Below are positions 16,571 through 24,349 of a stretch of 41,156 bases of DNA, piece after piece. A model generated the notes under the pieces. It was not told the DNA's origin. It was given only the letters and a program-made list of their open reading frames with translations, and did not search any database. This DNA comes from RGIG4608 sp045635885 (lineage in GTDB: Bacteria > Bacillota > Clostridia > Oscillospirales > CAG-272). Made by a program: the position numbers and the translations under genes. Location of the stretch: the NCBI GenBank assembly GCA_045635885.1, contig JAZTWO010000028.1, positions 1-41,156 of the forward strand. Direction: 5' to 3'. Numbering within the stretch: position 1 is the first letter of the stretch; each line of letters starts with the position of its first letter.

Positions 16571-16673
16571 GCAAAGACAAACAGAAAAATCGCCATAAAT
16601 TGTTGAAATCCTACAATTTAAACATGATATTTTTGTGAAAAAAATAAAATTTATTAAATTGACATGTCTTTGC
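16571..16673. promoter_or_regulatory. Separated inverted repeat reaching into the GH3 promoter
   Basis: GCAAAGACA (16571-16579) and its exact complement TGTCTTTGC (16665-16673) are 85 bases apart. The right arm occupies the spacer of the GH3 promoter, so a bound repressor could loop and block polymerase. A 9-bp match could also arise by chance. Confidence 0.3.
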
Positions 16674-16687
16674 TAATTATGTATAAT
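16659..16687 (+). promoter_or_regulatory. Consensus sigma-A promoter of GH3 gene
   Basis: TTGACA (16659-16664), 17 bases, TATAAT (16682-16687): a perfect match to the vegetative consensus. The start codon follows 34 bases later with a GGGG ribosome site. Such a strong promoter normally needs a repressor, consistent with the nearby palindromes. Confidence 0.88.
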
Positions 16688-16721
16688 GTATATGTAATAA
16701 CTATAAAAGGGGATTAAGTTT

Positions 16722-19151
16722 ATGATTGATGTAAATGAGATTATGAAAAATCTAACCACCGAAGAAAAGGTATGCCTTTTGTCCGGTCACAAGTCATGGC
16801 ACACAAACAAGGTGTCAAGAGTTGGAGTTCCGTCCATCTTTTTAACTGATGGGCCACACGGCTTAAGAAAAAAGAAAGACGGAGATAAAGTTGTGGGGCT
16901 TGGAGAAACCGAGCTTTCAACATGTTTTCCTGCCGCTTGTACAACGGGTAGCTCTTGGAATAAAGAGCTTTTGTATAAAATGGGCGTTGCAATGGGAGAG
17001 GAATGTCGTCACTATAATGTAAATCTCATACTTGGTCCTGCTGTAAATATTAAGCGCAATCCTCTTTGTGGCAGAAATTTTGAATATTTTAGTGAAGATC
17101 CCCTTATCGCAGGTACACTTGGTGCAAAATTGACCAAGGGTATTGAGGATATGGGCGTTGGCACAAGTGTAAAGCACTTTGCGTGCAATAATAACGAGAA
17201 AAATCGTTATTTTGGTGACTCCATTGTTGACGAGCGTGCGTTCAGAGAAATCTATCTCAAGGCATTCGAGCCGATTATTAAAGAGGGTAAGCCCCAAACA
17301 GTAATGTGCGCATATAATAAAGTCAATGGTGAATATGCAAGTGAAAACGGTGAGCTTTTAAATAACATTCTTCGTGACGAATGGGGCTTTGAAGGTCTTG
17401 TTATGAGCGACTGGGGTGCTGTAAACGATAGAGTTAAAGGACTTAAGAATGGTCTCGATCTTGAAATGCCGGGTGATATAGCTCATAATAGACAGGTTCT
17501 TCTTGATGCGGTGAATGACGGAACTCTTAGCATGGAAGAGCTTGATAGAGCAGTTCTTAGAGTTCTAAATATGATAAATAATACTACCAAGGTTGAGGGA
17601 ACACTCCCTGCAAAATTTGACGAACACGCGCGTTTGGCAAAAGCTTTGAGCGTTGATAGTGCTGTTTTGCTTAAAAACGATAAAAACCTTTTGCCCTTGT
17701 CAGACAAAGATAGTTATCTTATCGTTGGTGAAATGTTTGAAAAAATGCGTTATCAGGGTGCGGGCTCATCACTCCTTCGTCCTTATAAACTCACCACTCC
17801 TAAAGAAGCGTTTGATAATCATAATATCAGATATACATACGAAAAGGGATATAACGTCTTCTCTTATGAAGATGATGGCGAGCTTGTTACAAAAGCTGCT
17901 TTGCGTGCAGAGCGTGCAGATACTATTATTTTCTTTGGTGGCCTTTCTGAATATGCCGAAAGCGAGGGCTTTGACAGAACAACCCTCTCACTTCCTCAAA
18001 ATCAGCTCAATCTTTTAAAGAGATTGTCAAAGATTAATAAGAAAATCATCTTTGTAATGTTTGGCGGATGTCCCGTTCAAATGGACTTTGAGGATGACGT
18101 AATGTCCGTCCTTAATATGTATCTTCCCGGTGAAGAGGGTGGCGAAGCGGCATACGAGCTTATTTTTGGAAAAGCAAACCCATCAGGCAGACTTTGTGAA
18201 ACATGGCCTCTTAATTATTCCGACGTGCCTTTCCACAGTGAATTTACTTCCACAACCAACGATAGATACAAAGAGAGCATTTTTGTTGGTTATAGATACT
18301 ATTCAAGCTTCAACGTTCCTGTAAAATACCCATTCGGTTACGGACTTTCATATACAAAGTTTGATTATAGAGATATGCGTGTTGAAAAGGACGGCGAAAA
18401 GGTTAAGGTATATGTAAATGTTGAAAACGTTGGTAAAATGGCTGGTTCAACCGTGCTCGAAATATTTGTTGAAGGACCTAAAACAGGCGTTATAAAACCC
18501 AATCTTGAGCTTCGTGGATTTGAAAAGATTCACCTTGAGGTTGGCGAAGAAAAGGTTGCCTGCGTTGAAATTCCTCTTGAAAATCTCAGATATTTCATTA
18601 ACGGTAAATGGTCGCTTGAAAACGGAAATTATACCTTCAAGCTTTGCTCTGACGTAAATAGCGAATTGCTTTCAAGCTCACTTGAAATTACAGAGGGCGA
18701 AGAGATTGTTGAAAATCCCGAATATGCAAAGCTTTATGGTATTAATAAAGAGAAATTCCTTATGATGACCGATAAACAGTTTGACAAATTTATCGGCAGA
18801 GAAATACCACTCCCCGTTGTGAAAAGACCATACGATCTTAACACTCCAATCAGGGAATATAAAACCTTCTGCGGAAAGCTCTTCTATAAATTGGTTATGA
18901 AGGTATTCAAAATTATTTATAATCACGAGCTTAAAAGCAAGGATACCCCCGATAAAGAAACAAAAGTTAAAAACGCATATTTTGGTTGGCAGATAATGAC
19001 CTGTATGAGCTTGCGTTCAATGTCCTATGCAAGTGAGGGAATGCTGACTCATAATATGGCGTGCGCACTCCTGGATATAGCAAATAATAAGCCAATTAGG
19101 GGCGTAATTAGACTAATCAAAGGTGAAAAATGCGTAAAGCTTCCTAAATAA
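16722..19151 (+). CDS. GH3 beta-glucosidase/beta-xylosidase-type glycosidase
   Basis: The 809-residue protein has the GH3 N-terminal barrel ('LTDGPHGLRK', 'NRNPLCGRNFEYFSEDP'-like segment at about 111-126, 'KHFACNN' at 151-157). The catalytic nucleophile is Asp230 in 'GLVMSDWGAV'. A GH3 C-terminal alpha/beta domain follows ('FFGGLSEYAESEGFDR'), then a fibronectin-III-like domain (about 570-650). A further C-terminal segment of about 130 residues is alpha-helical and has no recognised function. There is no signal peptide, so it acts on imported oligosaccharides. Exact substrate (glucoside, xyloside, arabinoside) cannot be read. It is transcribed alone from a strong promoter divergent to the pectin operon and is closed by a terminator. 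Confidence 0.93.
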   Translation: MIDVNEIMKNLTTEEKVCLLSGHKSWHTNKVSRVGVPSIFLTDGPHGLRKKKDGDKVVGLGETELSTCFPAACTTGSSWNKELLYKMGVAMGEECRHYNVNLILGPAVNIKRNPLCGRNFEYFSEDPLIAGTLGAKLTKGIEDMGVGTSVKHFACNNNEKNRYFGDSIVDERAFREIYLKAFEPIIKEGKPQTVMCAYNKVNGEYASENGELLNNILRDEWGFEGLVMSDWGAVNDRVKGLKNGLDLEMPGDIAHNRQVLLDAVNDGTLSMEELDRAVLRVLNMINNTTKVEGTLPAKFDEHARLAKALSVDSAVLLKNDKNLLPLSDKDSYLIVGEMFEKMRYQGAGSSLLRPYKLTTPKEAFDNHNIRYTYEKGYNVFSYEDDGELVTKAALRAERADTIIFFGGLSEYAESEGFDRTTLSLPQNQLNLLKRLSKINKKIIFVMFGGCPVQMDFEDDVMSVLNMYLPGEEGGEAAYELIFGKANPSGRLCETWPLNYSDVPFHSEFTSTTNDRYKESIFVGYRYYSSFNVPVKYPFGYGLSYTKFDYRDMRVEKDGEKVKVYVNVENVGKMAGSTVLEIFVEGPKTGVIKPNLELRGFEKIHLEVGEEKVACVEIPLENLRYFINGKWSLENGNYTFKLCSDVNSELLSSSLEITEGEEIVENPEYAKLYGINKEKFLMMTDKQFDKFIGREIPLPVVKRPYDLNTPIREYKTFCGKLFYKLVMKVFKIIYNHELKSKDTPDKETKVKNAYFGWQIMTCMSLRSMSYASEGMLTHNMACALLDIANNKPIRGVIRLIKGEKCVKLPK

Positions 19152-19155
19152 CCCT

Positions 19156-19190
19156 AAAATCCCTGCAATTTGCAGGGATTTTTCTTTTTT
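19156..19190 (+). terminator. Intrinsic terminator of GH3 gene
   Basis: AAAATCCCTGCA and its exact complement around a 3-base loop, followed by a T-rich tract broken once by C, starting 5 bases after the GH3 stop. Confidence 0.92.
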
Positions 19191-19193
19191 CTC

Positions 19194-19222
19194 TTGAAAA
19201 ATTAATAGAATTGTGTTATAAT
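19194..19222 (+). promoter_or_regulatory. Promoter of the B12 uptake unit
   Basis: TTGAAA (19194-19199), 17 bases, TATAAT (19217-19222) with an extended -10 TGT. It drives a leader of about 270 bases that contains the riboswitch. Confidence 0.85.
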
Positions 19223-19235
19223 ATATCGACAAAAG

Positions 19236-19410
19236 AATAAACACAGTTCATTTTAGTCGGATGCTCTGCTTGACGGGGTTATTCGGGGATAAGGAAATAG
19301 CGGTGGGAATCCGCAGCAACAGCCATTACCGTATTTAGTTTAACTATAAGTCGGAATGCTTATCGTTCTGTGACACATAAAAGACTCTTGGGCAAACGAA
19401 GGGGCAGTGA
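19236..19410 (+). ncRNA. Cobalamin riboswitch
   Basis: The leader carries the conserved B12-element core: AAGGAAATA, then GCGGTGGGAATCCGC (19300-19314, a hairpin presenting the GGTGnGAATCC box), then AGCAACAGCCATTACCGTA (compare the class consensus GCnnCCCGnCACTGTA), then AAGTCGGAATGC. The order and spacing are those of adenosyl/methylcobalamin riboswitches. Binding of cobalamin should favour the terminators just downstream and so shut off uptake when B12 is sufficient. The 5' and 3' limits are approximate. The downstream genes (transcobalamin-like lipoprotein, ECF S component) support the ligand. Confidence 0.85.
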
Positions 19411-19475
19411 AAAAAGGGGCACGGCAGGGTGCCTTTGTTTTGGTGCGTCTTCAAGGGGAGGCGCTTTTATTTTAT
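19411..19475 (+). terminator. Tandem riboswitch-controlled terminators
   Basis: A GGCAC/GTGCC hairpin (19418-19433) followed by TTTGTTTT, then a second imperfect hairpin (19443-19464) followed by TTTTATTTTAT. Both lie between the riboswitch core and the lipoprotein ribosome site, as expected for transcriptional attenuation. Confidence 0.7.
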
Positions 19476-19505
19476 CCTTTTGAAAAAGAAAGGAAGAAAA
19501 ACAAA

Positions 19506-19973
19506 ATGAAAAACAAAGTAATCACAAAATTATCACTCGTTCTACTCATCATAATGATGATCTCACTCTGTTCTTGCGACTTGTTTGCGCAAACAACAAC
19601 TACAACCTTTGTGCCTAAAGAAGAGGGACAGGTTCCTGATTTTTGGCAAAACGCAACCTATAAAAAGGATACAGAGCTTGGTGTTGGTTCTAAAACATTC
19701 AATTTTATCGTGGATGCCGAGGGTTATGCAATCACATTCACAATTCATACAGATGAAGAAACGGTTGGCGCTGCGCTCTTGTCTTTGGGACTTATAGCAG
19801 GAGAAGACGGTCAATACGGTCTTTACGTTAAAACGGTAAACGGAATGCTTGCCGACTGGGACGTTGACCAAACATACTGGTCATTTTATGAAAATGGCGA
19901 ATATGCAATGTCGGGTGTTGATACAACAGTTATTACAGAAGGAAATACATACTCATTCGTTCGCACAAAATAA
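19506..19973 (+). CDS. DUF4430 (transcobalamin-like) lipoprotein, predicted cobalamin capture
   Basis: The start at 19506 has GGAAG at the right distance; a longer reading frame would begin inside the riboswitch terminator. The 155-residue product has a lipoprotein signal ending in Leu-Cys-Ser-Cys24 and a Thr-rich linker (QTTTTTF). A single DUF4430 domain follows (about 65-155) with 'TVGAALLSLGLI', 'YVKTVNGMLADW' and the typical 'YWSFYENGEYAMSGVD'. DUF4430 is related to the C-terminal domain of transcobalamin and intrinsic factor. Tethered outside the membrane, under a B12 riboswitch and next to an ECF S component, it probably binds cobalamin or cobinamide and hands it over. Direct binding is inferred. 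Confidence 0.85.
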   Translation: MKNKVITKLSLVLLIIMMISLCSCDLFAQTTTTTFVPKEEGQVPDFWQNATYKKDTELGVGSKTFNFIVDAEGYAITFTIHTDEETVGAALLSLGLIAGEDGQYGLYVKTVNGMLADWDVDQTYWSFYENGEYAMSGVDTTVITEGNTYSFVRTK

Positions 19974-19975
19974 TT

Positions 19976-20503
19976 ATGATTAAGCAGAACAAAAAGAAAC
20001 TTTCCATAAAGGAAATATGTCTTTTTGCCATACTTGGCGCTTTGATGTTTATTTCCAAAATCGTAATGGAAGCACTTCCAAACATTCACCTGCTCGGAAT
20101 GTTAACTATGACGTATACGATAGTTTTCAGAAAAAAGGCATTGATACCAATTTACGTTTATGTGTTGCTAAACGGTCTTTATGCGGGCTTTAATTCGTGG
20201 TGGATTCCATATCTCTATATTTGGACAATTTTGTGGGGAGTAACAATGCTCCTGCCAAAGAAAATGCCAAAAGTCGTGGCAAGTGTAGTTTACCCACTGA
20301 TATGCGCCCTGCACGGATTGTTCTTTGGGGCACTTTATGCACCAATACAAGCATTGATGTTCCGTTTCACGTTTGAACAAACTCTTGCTTGGATTGCCGC
20401 AGGATTCACGTTTGACATAATTCACATGGCAGGAAATTTTGCCCTTGGATTGTTAATTTTCCCCGTGAGCGCAACGTTAAAAAAATTGACAAAAGACATA
20501 TAA
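19976..20503 (+). CDS. ECF transporter S component, predicted cobalamin (CbrT-like)
   Basis: The 175-residue membrane protein has about six helices and the S-component look: 'EICLFAILGALMFISKIVMEALPNIHL' at the N-terminus and 'PLICALHGLFFGALYAPIQAL' in the middle. S components bind a vitamin and dock onto a shared EcfA-EcfA'-EcfT module, which is not in the window. The riboswitch and the DUF4430 lipoprotein point to cobalamin, the substrate of CbrT, rather than thiamine or queuosine precursors. The start follows the lipoprotein stop by two bases, so the two are co-translated. The N-terminus lacks any fused ATPase. Confidence 0.85.
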   Translation: MIKQNKKKLSIKEICLFAILGALMFISKIVMEALPNIHLLGMLTMTYTIVFRKKALIPIYVYVLLNGLYAGFNSWWIPYLYIWTILWGVTMLLPKKMPKVVASVVYPLICALHGLFFGALYAPIQALMFRFTFEQTLAWIAAGFTFDIIHMAGNFALGLLIFPVSATLKKLTKDI

Positions 20504-20513
20504 GGAGAGGGTT

Positions 20514-21191
20514 ATGGATATCACATTGAAGCTCTTTGAAATGCAGGATATAAAATACCGTGATTTTACTTCAAAGTTAATACCCAACGTTTCGCCGAAA
20601 AGTATGATTGGCGTAAGATTGCCCCAAGTAAAAAAGCTTGCAAAAGAGCTTTATAAAAGTGGGGAATATATCAACTTTATAAATACATTGCCCCATACTT
20701 ATTTTGAGGAATATCATCTTCATTGTTATATCATTTCCGAAATCAAGGATTTTGAAGCTTTTGTAATTGAATTAGAAAAGCTTTTGCCTTATATTGATAA
20801 CTGGTCGGTCTGCGATTCGCTTCGCCCAAAATGCTTTGCAAAGAATAAAGAAAAAGCATTGAATAATATTAATAATTGGCTTTTGAGTGAACATATTTAT
20901 ACTCAAAGATTTGCCATTGAAATGTTGATGGTGCATTATCTTAATGCAGATTTCAAGCCCGAATATCTTGAACTTGTTTCAAAGGTCGAGGGAGAAGATT
21001 ATTATCTTAAAATGATGGTTGCATGGTATTTTGCCACCGCATTAGCAAAGCAATACGAAGCCACATTGCCATATATTGAAAATCACCTAATTCAAGATAG
21101 GTGGACGCATAATAAAGCAATACAAAAAGCCCTTGAAAGCTATCGTGTTACAAATGAACACAAAGCACATTTAAAAAGCTTAAAATACTAA
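20514..21191 (+). CDS. DNA alkylation repair protein, AlkD-like HEAT-repeat glycosylase
   Basis: The 225-residue all-helical protein belongs to the AlkC/AlkD family. Markers are 'IGVRLPQVKKLAKEL', 'EEYHLHCYIISEIKD', 'LLPYIDNWSVCDSL' (Trp and Asp of the DNA groove) and 'DRWTHNKAIQKALESYRV' near the C-terminus. AlkD-type enzymes remove positively charged N3/N7-alkyl purines without flipping the base. It follows the ECF gene by 10 bases with a GGAGAGG ribosome site and no promoter, so it is placed under the B12 riboswitch transcript. Its link with cobalamin uptake is unexplained. Confidence 0.92.
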   Translation: MDITLKLFEMQDIKYRDFTSKLIPNVSPKSMIGVRLPQVKKLAKELYKSGEYINFINTLPHTYFEEYHLHCYIISEIKDFEAFVIELEKLLPYIDNWSVCDSLRPKCFAKNKEKALNNINNWLLSEHIYTQRFAIEMLMVHYLNADFKPEYLELVSKVEGEDYYLKMMVAWYFATALAKQYEATLPYIENHLIQDRWTHNKAIQKALESYRVTNEHKAHLKSLKY

Positions 21192-21193
21192 AA

Positions 21194-21230
21194 TAACGGT
21201 CTGCGAACTTTCGCAGACCGTTTATTTTTA
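21194..21230 (+). terminator. Intrinsic terminator of B12/AlkD unit
   Basis: AACGGTCTGCGAA and its exact complement (13 bp) with a 2-base centre, then TTTATTTTTA, immediately after the AlkD-like stop. Confidence 0.93.
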
Positions 21231-21280
21231 ATAGATGTACGCATTTAAAATATATATTTTGATATAATAGTGTAAGACAA

Positions 21281-21440
21281 ACTCTTGGCCCTCTCTGTCG
21301 AGGGGGCTCCCACGTAAGTGGGTGGGGGAGAGTTCTTAACGAAAAGTTACTTAAAATAAGGTTCTCTCCCTCCGTCGCCTGAACTAACGAGCAAGCTCGT
21401 GAGTTCTGCGCCACATCCCTCGTCAGAGGGAGGCAAGAGT
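21281..21440. repeat. MITE-like palindromic repeat element, non-coding
   Basis: A 160-bp block with imperfect terminal inverted repeats: ACTCTTGGCCCTCTCTG at the left and the complement of ACTCTTGCCTCCCTCTG at the right. Both are followed by a CGAGGG motif. Inside are hairpins CCCAC-GTAA-GTGGG (21309-21322) and a GAACT/AGTTC stem with ACGAGC-AA-GCTCGT (21381-21406). It is GC-richer than its surroundings and has no credible ORF. Elements of this look recur in gut Clostridia genomes. The flanks 21441-21598 hold nothing else I can identify. Confidence 0.75.
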
Positions 21441-21598
21441 CTACCGAAGCCTATCTATTAAATTGTTTATACGTTCACTACAGTCTTTAATTCGTATTTC
21501 TTTTTTTCTCCAATTATCAGAAAGAGGAAAATAAACTTTATCATTTGTTACTTTACTCATATCTCATTGTCCATTTGGAAGCTAATTGCTTTCTAACT

Positions 21599-24184
21599 TT
21601 ATTCCCTCGAATTCTTTTCCGCCAATTTCTTCACAAAGTCGGTAATCTCATTACCAATTGTTATAAGCTCGTCGACAAATTCTTTAATTGTCATACGCGA
21701 AATACCTGAATGCACCGCTGCAAATTGAACAAGGCGGTCGCCCGTAACAACTCTAATCTTGTAGTTTGGGCCAAGCTCATGCATCATTCTTTCAATGTAT
21801 GCGTCGGCTGTTTGATTTTCTTTTGTGAAAACAACCTTGTAACCATTATTTTCAAATTCCGAGCCAACACCTTCTTTTACAAGATAGGCATCAAAAACAA
21901 GCACCAATCTTTCTTTTGTAAAAGCAACGTAATTCGATAAAATATCCATCAATGTTTCTCGTGCCTTTTCAAGCGAATAATCAGCGATTTCCTTCAAAGT
22001 ATCCCAAGCATAAATAAGGTTATAACCGTCAATTATAATCATACTTTCTTGCTTTATTTGAAGCTTTTTGTTCTGCTTAATCTTTGTGGCAGAAATCACC
22101 TTTGGTTCGCTATATTTTTTTCGTCTTATCGGACCAAAGGTGCGCATCATAATCGCTTCAACTTCCTCGTCAGAAAGCGAGTAATTCTTTGCAAGCGAAG
22201 CCACTCTTGGAATAATAGTAACCTCATTATGAGAAAGGGAAATACCTGCATCAAGATGCTTGTATTGTTCCACCTCACGCCAATTTACAACAAATCCTGC
22301 ACCGTGAGCGCAGAATACGGAGTGTGGGGAATTGTCCATATCGCTTTCGGGGTCATAGCCCTTTTGCGCAACAATTTCATCTTGATTGTGGCACTCGTCA
22401 TAACCGTCGCTCACGCAAGTCAGTCGCCCGATACCACGGGTGTATGAAATAACCTCACTAACGTAGTCGTGAAGCGTCGCAACAGGACCTCGTCCAACAA
22501 TATAGGTAAAATCCTCATTTGAACTTTCAATCTCAAATTCTGCAAAGCGCATCTGTAAATCGTTCATTGCTCTGCCCACAAGTGGAGAGGGAATTTCAAG
22601 TCTGAACTTGTAATATGGCTCAAGTAATACGCAAGAAGCCACCATAAGACCGTGACGAACTGCACGCAAGGTCGCCTCTCTAAAATCTCCCCCCTCAGTG
22701 TGTTTAAGATGGGATTTGCCTGCCACAAGCGTAATTTTCGTATCCGTAAGTAAAGCGCTCGTAAGCACTCCACGATGATTTTTCTCATACAAATGTGATA
22801 AAATAAGGCGTTGCCAGTTGGTCGCAAGCATATTTTCGGGCAATTTGGTATCAAAAATAAGCCCCGTGCCCTTGGGTTGTGGCTCAAGTAAGAGCTGTAC
22901 CTCGGCATAGTGACGAAGCGGCTCAAAATGACCTATTCCAATGGCTTTTGACTTAATTTTTTCCTTGTAAAGAATATTTCCTGCACCAAAATCGCACTCA
23001 ATATTAAACCTCTCAAAAATCAATCTTTTCAAAAGATCAATTTGAATTTCACCCATCAGTCTTGCTTCAATTTGCGAAAGCTCATCGTTCCAATAAAGGT
23101 GGAGCGACGGCTCTTCTTCCTCAAGCTCTTTTAATTTGGGATAATACAAATTCTGGTCGCATCCCTCGGGCAAAATTATTCTATAAGATAATACCGGCTC
23201 AAGCACGGGCTTGCAAGCATCAAACTCCATTCCAAGCCCTTGACCCGCATAGGTTGATGAAAGCCCGATTACCGCAACAATCTCACCGGCATTGGCGGAG
23301 TCAACCTGCTCAAATTTATCTCCCGAATAAAGACGAATTTGACTAATTTTTTCATTAATTCTTTTACCGTCAACGCTCAAATATGAAATTTCATCACGTG
23401 CAGAGAGAGTACCGCTTGTAATCTTCATATACGAAAGTCGAGTATTGCCCGAACGTGCAATTTTATAAACCTTTGCGCCAAATGTGTCATCGTCATATTC
23501 GGGCGCAAGGGCATATTTATCAATGGTTTCAATCAAAAAATCAACGCCCGACATTCTAAGGGCAGAGCCGAAGATAATGGGGAATAAAGCCCTCTCCGAA
23601 ATGAGAGTGGAAATTTCACCGTCGTCAATCGGAACATCAACAAGAAAATCCTCCAAAAACGCTTCGTTAATAAGAGCCAATTTTTCATCAAGCTCGTGCT
23701 TTGATTGGGTGTCAAAAAAAGCAACACAGCTTTTAGAAAGAACAGAGCAAATTTCTGCCTCCTGTTCTTCCTTGGTCTTTATTGCAATATCGCTTTTGTT
23801 AACAAAAATGAAAGTGGGAACGTTGTAAAACTCAAGCAAATTCCAAAGCGTGCGAGTGTGATTTTGCACACCGTCCGAAGCACTTACAACCAAAATTGCA
23901 TAGTCCAAAAGGGAAAGCACTCGCTCGGTTTCCGCCGAAAAATCGACGTGACCGGGGGTGTCAAGGAGAATAAAATCACAGTTTTCGCTGCTAAAACGAG
24001 CCTGTTTTGAAAATATAGTTATGCCACGCTCACGTTCAACGGCATTCGTGTCAAGAAAAGTGTTCTTGTGATCAACCCGACCCATAGTTCTGATTTTGCC
24101 CGAAATATAAAGCAATGCTTCAGAAAGTGTGGTCTTGCCGGCATCGACGTGCGCCAAAATACCAATGGTCAACTTCTTTTTCAT
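21599..24184 (-). CDS. TetM/EF-G-like ribosomal GTPase fused to YacP/Rae1-like NYN nuclease domain
   Basis: Residues 1-690 form a ribosomal-protection-type EF-G paralogue: G1 'AHVDAGKTT' (11-19), 'RGIT' (53-56), 'DTPGH' with His79, 'NKSD' (129-132), then domains II-V. The domain IV tip reads 'KSHLKHTEGGDFRE' (490-503), where TetM has its SPVST loop, so tetracycline resistance is not indicated. A basic linker (687-714) joins a C-terminal NYN domain (715-861): 'IIIDGYNLIYAW' (Asp719), 'LVFDAYLVK' (Asp765), 'FTKENQTADAYIE' (Asp794), 'VTGD' (Asp816). This matches B. subtilis YacP/Rae1, an endonuclease that cuts mRNA in the ribosomal A site. Cys598/His599 and Cys625/His627 could form a metal site. 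It is monocistronic, with GGAG at the start. Confidence 0.93.
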   Translation of the reverse strand: MKKKLTIGILAHVDAGKTTLSEALLYISGKIRTMGRVDHKNTFLDTNAVERERGITIFSKQARFSSENCDFILLDTPGHVDFSAETERVLSLLDYAILVVSASDGVQNHTRTLWNLLEFYNVPTFIFVNKSDIAIKTKEEQEAEICSVLSKSCVAFFDTQSKHELDEKLALINEAFLEDFLVDVPIDDGEISTLISERALFPIIFGSALRMSGVDFLIETIDKYALAPEYDDDTFGAKVYKIARSGNTRLSYMKITSGTLSARDEISYLSVDGKRINEKISQIRLYSGDKFEQVDSANAGEIVAVIGLSSTYAGQGLGMEFDACKPVLEPVLSYRIILPEGCDQNLYYPKLKELEEEEPSLHLYWNDELSQIEARLMGEIQIDLLKRLIFERFNIECDFGAGNILYKEKIKSKAIGIGHFEPLRHYAEVQLLLEPQPKGTGLIFDTKLPENMLATNWQRLILSHLYEKNHRGVLTSALLTDTKITLVAGKSHLKHTEGGDFREATLRAVRHGLMVASCVLLEPYYKFRLEIPSPLVGRAMNDLQMRFAEFEIESSNEDFTYIVGRGPVATLHDYVSEVISYTRGIGRLTCVSDGYDECHNQDEIVAQKGYDPESDMDNSPHSVFCAHGAGFVVNWREVEQYKHLDAGISLSHNEVTIIPRVASLAKNYSLSDEEVEAIMMRTFGPIRRKKYSEPKVISATKIKQNKKLQIKQESMIIIDGYNLIYAWDTLKEIADYSLEKARETLMDILSNYVAFTKERLVLVFDAYLVKEGVGSEFENNGYKVVFTKENQTADAYIERMMHELGPNYKIRVVTGDRLVQFAAVHSGISRMTIKEFVDELITIGNEITDFVKKLAEKNSRE

Positions 24185-24211
24185 AAAATTCTCCTTTCAA
24201 TGTTTTTTGTA

Positions 24212-24240
24212 ATTATATCATAAAAACAGTAAATTTTCAA
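24212..24240 (-). promoter_or_regulatory. Promoter of GTPase-NYN fusion gene
   Basis: On the minus strand TTGAAA, 17 bases, TATAAT with extended -10 TGA. No long leader peptide or attenuator of the tet(M) kind is seen between promoter and start. Confidence 0.82.
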
Positions 24241-24349
24241 GCGAAATAAATGAATTGCAACAGAAAGTTGCAAAAAAGCAATCAAAATATATTGTATTTT
24301 TTAAAAAATTGTGATATCATTATGTTATAAAGAGAAAGGAGACTTGTCT

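Noticed and set aside
19407..19505. Longer N-terminus for the DUF4430 lipoprotein
   Set aside because: It would start inside the riboswitch terminators and put 33 residues before a normal lipoprotein signal; the ATG at 19506 has a proper ribosome site.
21281..21440. tRNA or other known structured RNA gene
   Set aside because: The hairpins do not form a cloverleaf and the inverted ends fit a repeat element; no tRNA was recognised anywhere in the window.
21599..24184. Annotation as a tetracycline resistance gene
   Set aside because: The GTPase part resembles TetM/TetW, but the domain IV tip lacks the SPVST-type loop, there is no tet-type leader peptide, and a nuclease domain is fused at the end.
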